From: an uncultured Lachnospiraceae bacterium
GTDB taxonomy: Bacteria > Bacillota > Clostridia > Lachnospirales > Lachnospiraceae
Length of the DNA: 10,247 nucleotides
Assembly: GCA_947003375.1 (NCBI GenBank)
Contig: CAMQOJ010000118.1
Coordinates: 1-10,247 of the forward strand
Direction of reading: 5' to 3'
In this document: positions 6,345-10,247 of the stretch, one piece after another
How the letters are laid out: each line of letters begins with the position of its first letter
How positions within the stretch are numbered: the stretch's first letter is position 1
Made by a program: the position numbers and the translations under genes
The notes under the pieces: model-generated
Databases searched by the model: none
What the model was told of the DNA's origin: nothing
The model's input: the letters and a program-made list of their open reading frames with translations, nothing else

Positions 6345-6574
6345 GGCGGAGGCCGGAGGCTTACGGCTCGCGGGCTCTGCCCCACCGGCCTGCATGCCGC
6401 CTGGCGGATGCCTGGTACATCAGTGCATGAATTCCCGGGTATCGGTGCCTGACGTCCGCGCCGGACAAGGCGGAGGAAGGAGACGGGCACAAGGCATCGC
6501 CTGATGACGACAGAGCTGTAATCGAGTGGGCGGCCAGGGCTGATCGCTCAAGGATTCATGCACTGGGGTACTGG
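6345..6574 (+). ncRNA. Candidate structured RNA upstream of trmL (unassigned)
   Basis: The 300 bases between the lipoprotein gene and trmL have no credible gene but show nested pairing. A long closing stem joins CAGTGCATGAAT (6421-6432) to ATTCATGCACTG (6554-6565), 12 perfect pairs, and continues through CTGGTAC (6412-6418) with GTACTGG (6568-6574), for about 20 pairs and one mismatch. Three of the extended pairs are G-U only in a + strand transcript. Inside, GTGCC plus CGTC (6445-6449, 6453-6456) pairs with the contiguous GACGGGCAC (6482-6490), capped by CGCC-GGACAA-GGCG (6459-6472). CATC/GATG (6495-6506) and GAGTG/CGCTC (6524-6549) form further small stems. Upstream, GGCCGG/CCGGCC (6351-6356 with 6385-6390) forms another helix. 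I do not recognise a known riboswitch, 6S, tmRNA, SRP or RNase P signature. It could be a trmL leader, a stand-alone RNA or a decayed mobile element. Confidence 0.35.
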
Positions 6575-6611
6575 CCGGTAGGCATAGATTGACACAGGAG
6601 GGAATGGACAG

Positions 6612-7103
6612 ATGCATATCGTACTGCATCAGCCGGAGATACCGGGGAATACGGGAAATATAGGGCGTACCTGTGTGGCTACAGGCACGCCCCTGCATTT
6701 GATAGAGCCGCTGGGCTTCCGGCTGGACGAAAAGTCTATCCGCCGGGCCGGAATGGACTACTGGCATCAGTTGGAGGTCCACAGGTACATGAATTTCGAA
6801 ACATTCACCGAGCTTCATCCCGGCGCGAAGATCTGGATGGCCACCACCAAGGCCAGGCACGCTTACACGGAGGTGTCCTACGGACCGGATGACTACATCA
6901 TGTTCGGCAAAGAGAGCGCGGGCATTCCGGAGGAGATTCTGGTGGAGCGCGAGGATAGCTGTATCCGCATCCCCATGCTTCCCGCCATCCGCTCCCTGAA
7001 CCTGTCCAACTCTGTGGCCATCGTACTGTACGAGGCGCTGCGGCAGAACGGCTTCGGGGGCATGCAGGAGCAGGGGGAGTTGCATCGATTGAAATGGCAG
7101 TGA
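6612..7103 (+). CDS. trmL: tRNA (cytidine(34)-2'-O)-methyltransferase TrmL
   Basis: This 163-residue SPOUT-class methyltransferase has the full length of TrmL. It methylates the 2'-hydroxyl of the wobble nucleotide (C34 or the modified U34) of leucine tRNAs, using S-adenosylmethionine, in the cytoplasm. Diagnostic segments are PEIPGNTGNIGRTC (residues 8-21, motif 1), FGKESAGIPEEIL (98-110, motif 2) and SLNLSNSVAIVLYEA (128-142, motif 3), which together form the trefoil-knotted cofactor site. Start ATG 6612 has AGGAGGGA about eight bases upstream; an ATG at 6604 is in another frame. The gene stands alone in the + direction after a terminator and a structured 280-base region. The 127 bases after it are AT-rich and carry no clear terminator. 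Confidence 0.96.
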   Translation: MHIVLHQPEIPGNTGNIGRTCVATGTPLHLIEPLGFRLDEKSIRRAGMDYWHQLEVHRYMNFETFTELHPGAKIWMATTKARHAYTEVSYGPDDYIMFGKESAGIPEEILVEREDSCIRIPMLPAIRSLNLSNSVAIVLYEALRQNGFGGMQEQGELHRLKWQ

Positions 7104-7230
7104 AGGGCAATTACCACTATAGCTTTAAATGATAGTTCTCACAGTAAAATCTTATTGTAGAATTCTTTTGGCTGTGGTAGGGTAGAGTAAGAAATAGGAG
7201 AAAGGCTTTCCGAACAAGGGGGTACAGGAT

Positions 7231-7809
7231 ATGAAGCAGGCATACATAGTAGGGATAGGGGGCTGCAGTGCCAGCGGCAAGTCCACCCTGAGCGACAGGC
7301 TGGAGGAGCGGCTGGACGGCTACAGGGTCAAGGTTTTCCATATGGACAAGTATTTCAGAGAGCCCTCGGAGCGCCCGGAAATCGTAGGCATCCTGGACGG
7401 CAGGACCTACCGGGACGACAACCATCCGAATACGATGGACCTGGACAGGCTACACGCGGACGTGGCGGCTGTCAGGGAGGCGGAAGATGTGGACATAGTC
7501 CTGATAGAGGGGATGTTCATTCTCTGGGACCAGGCCATGGCGCCATTGCTTGACCTGAAGGTGTTCGTGGACTGCGACCAGGACGAGAGGCTGAGGCGGC
7601 GCATCTCCCGGAACCTGAACTACGGCTACGACCTGGACGACATCATGGACAGATATGTCCAGGCCGTCCAGCCCAGGCAGCGGCAGTATGTGGAGTCCTC
7701 CAAGTGGAACGCGGACATCATCGTCAACGGCTTCCGGAACGTGGACGGAGGGCCCGCGGGGATAGACATCATCCTGTCCTGGATCCGGCAGAAGATGGCG
7801 GAGGGCTGA
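7231..7809 (+). CDS. Uridine kinase-like P-loop kinase
   Basis: This 192-residue cytoplasmic kinase is of the uridine kinase/phosphoribulokinase group. It has a Walker A loop, GCSASGKST (residues 11-19), an acidic substrate-site segment HMDKYF (Asp39), a NHPNTMD segment corresponding to the uridine-kinase DHPxxFD region, a hydrophobic strand ending in Glu-Gly (IVLIEGMF), and an arginine-rich lid (DERLRRRISRN). It is somewhat shorter than typical Udk (about 207-213 residues), with a shorter lid region, so the substrate may be a nucleoside or another small alcohol; uridine kinase is the best guess. Start ATG 7231 has AAGGGGG eight bases upstream. The AT-rich spacer 7104-7230 probably contains its promoter, but I could not identify a convincing -35/-10 pair. 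It converges on the AEC permease gene. Confidence 0.85.
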   Translation: MKQAYIVGIGGCSASGKSTLSDRLEERLDGYRVKVFHMDKYFREPSERPEIVGILDGRTYRDDNHPNTMDLDRLHADVAAVREAEDVDIVLIEGMFILWDQAMAPLLDLKVFVDCDQDERLRRRISRNLNYGYDLDDIMDRYVQAVQPRQRQYVESSKWNADIIVNGFRNVDGGPAGIDIILSWIRQKMAEG

Positions 7810-7871
7810 GGGCCCGGGGAATCTTGAAACGCCGGGGCGCCGTTCCTGGGATTCCGCGGTCTGAGGAGCAG

Positions 7872-7953
7872 GCCGGGGCCGCGCGGGAAGCGGGCAGTAT
7901 GCCGGGGGCCGCGCGGGAAGCAGGCAGTATGCCGGGGCCGCACCCACCCCGGC
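7872..7953. repeat. GC-rich 30-bp tandem repeat with terminal hairpin
   Basis: Two copies of a 30-base unit (7879-7908 and 7909-7937, the second shorter by one G) and a partial third start lie between the convergent kinase and permease genes. The copies differ by one G/A change (7892 versus 7922) and one G in a G-run. The last unit start, GCCGGGG (7931-7937), pairs perfectly with CCCCGGC (7947-7953) across a nine-base loop, just before the permease stop codon. An earlier dyad, GGAATC with GATTCC, lies at about 7819-7857. No T-run follows any of these on either strand, so transcription termination is possible but not shown. Confidence 0.8.
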
Positions 7954-7956
7954 CTG

Positions 7957-8871
7957 TCATCCGACCAGTGCAAGCAATACGGGGATGGTGAACACGCATA
8001 GAATCGTAGTCAGGATGATGGCAGCGCTGCAGGTGCTGCCATCAATGCCCTTCTGGTTCCCCAGAATCAGGGGCATGTTGCCGATGGGCATGCCGAACAT
8101 GACCATGCACACGGAGAGCAGGGCAGCATCGTCCGTGGCCAGCCTCACCAGGGGCAGCATCAGAAGGGGCAGCGCCAGGAGCTTCACCGCGGAGAAGACA
8201 TAGAGCTTCGGCTGGCAGAAGATGCGCTTCGGGTCCGTGTGGGCCAGGGCGAAGCCCACGGCAACCAGCGCCATGGGGGAGGTCACGTTCCCCAGATAGG
8301 TCACCGCCGTCATGAGGAAGCCCGGGAGAGGGATGTTCAGCACGATGATGAGGACGGCGGCCAGGCCGGATATCAGCCCCGGATTCACCATGGCTTTCAG
8401 GGAGGACAGGGAGAACTTCCCGTCCATCAGCGCCACCCCGTAGGTATAGAACACGATGGTGTACAGAAGCAGGAACTCGGTGACATAGACCACGTACTGG
8501 GTCCCCAGTATGCTGCCCACCACCGGTATGCCGATGAACCCCAGGTTAGAGAAGACGAACATCATCTGGAAAATCTTTTTCTGGTCGGGCTGCCTCTCGA
8601 ACAGAGGGGACAGGATCATGCCCGCCGCGATCAGGATGGCGAACATGCCGATGGCGATCAGCCCCACCAAAACGATCGTGCTCAAGGGAATCAGCCCCAC
8701 GGAGCTGGCCGCGCTGGAGATCATCAACATGGGATTGAACACGTTCACGATCATTTTGGACATCTGGGTGTTGGTGTGCTCGTCCATCATCCCCTTCCTG
8801 GCCATGAACCATCCGGCCCCAATCATGATCAGCAGTGAAAGCATCTGGAAAAATACGGTAAGTATGGCCAT
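7957..8871 (-). CDS. AEC family permease (auxin efflux carrier-type)
   Basis: This 304-residue integral membrane protein is almost entirely hydrophobic, with about ten predicted helices in two halves around a short cytoplasmic loop (FERQPDQKK), as in the AEC (auxin efflux carrier, PF03547) family. Typical segments are FSNLGFIGIPVVGSILG near residue 107 and FGMPIGNMPLILGNQKGID near the C-terminus. Bacterial members export or exchange small organic acids such as malate or related compounds; the substrate here cannot be told. The start at 8871 is preceded on the minus strand by GGAGGG, with a rather long spacer (about 11 bases) occupied by the palindrome GAAGCGCTTC. It is divergent from the GPH symporter across the 101-bp repeats and convergent with the kinase. 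Confidence 0.9.
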   Translation of the reverse strand: MAILTVFFQMLSLLIMIGAGWFMARKGMMDEHTNTQMSKMIVNVFNPMLMISSAASSVGLIPLSTIVLVGLIAIGMFAILIAAGMILSPLFERQPDQKKIFQMMFVFSNLGFIGIPVVGSILGTQYVVYVTEFLLLYTIVFYTYGVALMDGKFSLSSLKAMVNPGLISGLAAVLIIVLNIPLPGFLMTAVTYLGNVTSPMALVAVGFALAHTDPKRIFCQPKLYVFSAVKLLALPLLMLPLVRLATDDAALLSVCMVMFGMPIGNMPLILGNQKGIDGSTCSAAIILTTILCVFTIPVLLALVG

Positions 8872-8873
8872 GT

Positions 8874-8883
8874 GAAGCGCTTC
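8874..8883. promoter_or_regulatory. Palindrome GAAGCGCTTC, cre-like core
   Basis: This perfect 10-base palindrome sits between the ribosome binding site and the start codon of the AEC permease. Its AAGCGCTT centre equals the core of CcpA catabolite-response (cre) sites, but the flanking bases do not match the consensus well. It could be an operator, or could affect translation by pairing in the leader. Confidence 0.3.
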
Positions 8884-8934
8884 CCTCCATTTTCTTTTCG
8901 AAATAAAACCCTGATATCGACTGTCTCAAATATA

Positions 8935-9136
8935 TACTGCACACCGGTTAAATTTGCAGTGCGACCCGACTGCAGACCGCCAGCCAAGTACTTTCCCGAA
9001 GACGCCACTGTAAATCCTGGCGGTCTACAGTATAATACTGCACACCGATTAAATTTGCAGTGCAACCCGACTGTAGACCGCCAGCCAGGTACTTTCCCGA
9101 AGACGCCACTGTAAATCCTGGCGGTCTACAGTATAA
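8935..9136. repeat. Two tandem copies of a 101-bp palindromic element
   Basis: Copy 1 (8935-9035) and copy 2 (9036-9136) are head-to-tail and differ at four positions, all transitions, all in the left half. The right half is identical. Each copy contains a long inverted repeat: ACTGTAGACCGCCAG (9070-9084) pairs with CTGGCGGTCTACAGT (9118-9132) perfectly in copy 2 across a 33-base loop. The same arms in copy 1 (8969-8983, 9017-9031) have one mismatch. A minor ACTGCA/TGCAGT dyad lies at the left end of each copy. Each copy ends in TATAA and is followed by T, so TATAAT occurs after each hairpin. No gene is present in the 8884-9244 interval. The element could be a MITE-like or REP-like dispersed palindrome, or a duplicated regulatory site. 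Confidence 0.9.
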
Positions 9137-9137
9137 T
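9109..9137 (+). promoter_or_regulatory. Weak candidate promoter for the GPH symporter
   Basis: A perfect -10 hexamer TATAAT (9132-9137) stands 17 bases after CTGTAA (9109-9114), which matches the -35 consensus at only three positions. The same arrangement occurs in repeat copy 1 (9008-9036). It lies about 108 bases before the symporter start. The -10 is convincing by sequence; the -35 is not. Confidence 0.3.
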
Positions 9138-9244
9138 ACATTTCCGGGTAAAAGTAAAGTTTTGAATAAATTTTCCCCGATGTGGGACAATAACTCCATT
9201 GCGCGACATAAGACACAGATGACTATGCAGAGGTGGAGGTTCAC

Positions 9245-10247
9245 ATGGCAAAGACAGTGGATGGGAACGGAAATGTGAAGGAAGACAGGAGCGGCGGGCG
9301 CCCTTTCGGAATCCGGGACAAGATAGGGTACATGTTCGGGGATTTCGGCAATGATTTCAGCTTCATATTCGCCAGCAGCTACCTGATGGTATTCTATACC
9401 AAGGTGCTGGGGCTGAGCGGCTTCGCCGTGGGGCTGCTGTTTCTGGGGGCCAGGTTCGTAGACGCTTTTACGGATGTGACCATGGGGCGTATCGTAGACC
9501 ATATGCGGCCGGCAAGAGACGGCAGGTTCCGGTCGTGGATCAGGCGCATGTGCGTTCCCGTGGCCCTGGCCAGCACTGCCATGTACCTGTATTTCGTGAG
9601 GGACTGGCCCTATGGGGCGAAGCTGGTCTATGTGACCTTCACATATCTGCTGTGGAGCAGCTTCTGCTACACGGCCATCAACATCCCCTATGGCTCCATG
9701 GCCTCCGTGATCAGCCCGGACGTGAAGGACAGGGCCGCCCTCTCCACCTTCCGCAGCATCGGCGCAGGTCTGGCGGGGCTGGCCATCGGGGTGCTTGTGC
9801 CGCTGATCGTATACAGGACGGACGAGGCGGGGAATCAGATCGTGCTGCCCGTGCGCTTTACGCTGACCGCAATCGTGTTCGGCGTGCTGGCCATCGTCTG
9901 CTATGTGCTCTGCTACACGCTGTGCCGGGAGCGGGTGGTCTTTGAGAAAAAGGAAGGCGCCGGGGAGGGCTTCCTGGACATGCTGAAAGGCCTTGGGCGC
10001 AACAGGCCCCTGCTGGCGCTGGTGTGCGCCGCTTTGGTGCTGCTGCTGGCCACGCTGCTGGGGCAGGCCATGAACAATTACCTGTTCCTGGACTATTTCC
10101 GGAATGCGAAAGCGCTGTCCGTGGCCAATGTGGTGGGAATCGGCGGCACGCTGCTGCTGGCCCCCTTCATCTCCGCCATCGTGCTGAAATTCGGCAAGAA
10201 GGAGGCAGGGGCCGTGGGGATGCTGGTGGCGGGGGCGGTGTACCTGC
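9245..10247 (+). CDS. GPH family sugar:cation symporter (MelB-like), 3' truncated by window
   Basis: At least 334 codons are visible, with no stop before the window end. The start at ATG 9245 has GGAGG five bases upstream (9235-9239). The protein has a hydrophilic N-terminus and then IGYMFGDFGNDFSFIFASSYLMVFYT. Next comes the GPH signature ARFVDAFTDVTMGRIVD, with Arg70, Asp73 and Asp77; acidic residues in this region bind the coupling cation in MelB. A basic loop (GRFRSWIRR) and further membrane helices follow, including the NIPYGSMASVISPDVKDRA segment typical of the family. Members carry oligosaccharides, glycosides, pentosides or hexuronides inward with Na+, Li+ or H+; the sugar is not predictable here. 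Proteins of this group commonly have about 450-500 residues, so roughly a quarter to a third is missing. It is divergent from the AEC permease, and glycosidase or sugar-catabolic genes may follow outside the window. Confidence 0.93.
   Translation, partial: MAKTVDGNGNVKEDRSGGRPFGIRDKIGYMFGDFGNDFSFIFASSYLMVFYTKVLGLSGFAVGLLFLGARFVDAFTDVTMGRIVDHMRPARDGRFRSWIRRMCVPVALASTAMYLYFVRDWPYGAKLVYVTFTYLLWSSFCYTAINIPYGSMASVISPDVKDRAALSTFRSIGAGLAGLAIGVLVPLIVYRTDEAGNQIVLPVRFTLTAIVFGVLAIVCYVLCYTLCRERVVFEKKEGAGEGFLDMLKGLGRNRPLLALVCAALVLLLATLLGQAMNNYLFLDYFRNAKALSVANVVGIGGTLLLAPFISAIVLKFGKKEAGAVGMLVAGAVYL

Noticed and set aside
6412..6574. Known RNA (6S, tmRNA, SRP RNA, RNase P, cobalamin, TPP, FMN or c-di-GMP riboswitch)
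   Set aside because: The conserved core sequences of these families as I know them are not found in the region; a profile search could still change this.
6589..6594. Perfect TTGACA hexamer upstream of trmL
   Set aside because: The position of a -10 element 16-18 bases downstream falls on the trmL start codon and is not TATAAT-like; the hexamer adjoins the ribosome binding site and is probably chance.
8935..9136. CRISPR or attachment site pair
   Set aside because: Only two abutting copies without spacers, and no integrase or cas gene in the window.

Overview
The window looks like a chromosomal segment from a GC-rich member of the Clostridia, most likely family Lachnospiraceae. This rests on the gene families present (a VanW/YoaR-type exported protein, an orphan AIR-synthase-like protein beside an Lrp regulator and an aminotransferase, an AEC permease, a GPH sugar symporter), on strong GGAGG-type ribosome binding sites and on a high third-position GC content. 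Genus-level assignment is not possible from the sequence alone. There is no rRNA, tRNA, CRISPR array, transposase or phage gene in view.

Layout. (1) 1-264: nine 24-bp tandem repeats at the left edge. They are most simply the repetitive C-terminus of a + strand gene that starts outside the window. (2) 265-894, minus strand: a membrane-anchored protein of unknown function with a helical-repeat look. (3) 1000-6310, plus strand: a tightly packed gene cluster of a 35-residue membrane peptide, a VanW-family exported protein, a PurM/HypE-like AIR-synthase-related protein, an Lrp/AsnC regulator, a class I/II aminotransferase and a lipoprotein. Two junctions are informative: lrp and the aminotransferase overlap by ATGA, and the vanW stop codon overlaps an alternative ATG of the next gene. 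A probable intrinsic terminator closes the cluster, with its stem beginning inside the last codons of the lipoprotein gene. (4) 6332-6611: about 280 bases without a gene but with dense, mutually consistent RNA-type pairing, directly upstream of trmL. (5) 6612-7103 trmL (tRNA wobble-base 2'-O-methyltransferase) and 7231-7809 a uridine-kinase-like P-loop kinase. (6) 7957-8871, minus strand: an AEC-family permease convergent with the kinase, separated from it by a GC-rich 30-bp repeat. (7) 8884-9244: a divergent intergenic region carrying two tandem copies of a 101-bp palindromic element. (8) 9245 to the right edge: a GPH-family sugar:cation symporter, cut by the window end.

How the genes may work together. 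The Lrp-type sensor and the aminotransferase form a familiar regulator/target pair in amino-acid metabolism. The AIR-synthase-like protein and the VanW protein are transcriptionally linked to them, but the biochemical connection is unknown. No clear defence system or biosynthetic cluster is visible. The most interesting material is in the non-coding parts: the candidate structured RNA upstream of trmL, the duplicated 101-bp element between the two transporters, a 16-bp perfect palindrome between divergent genes, and the previously easy-to-miss 35-residue membrane peptide.
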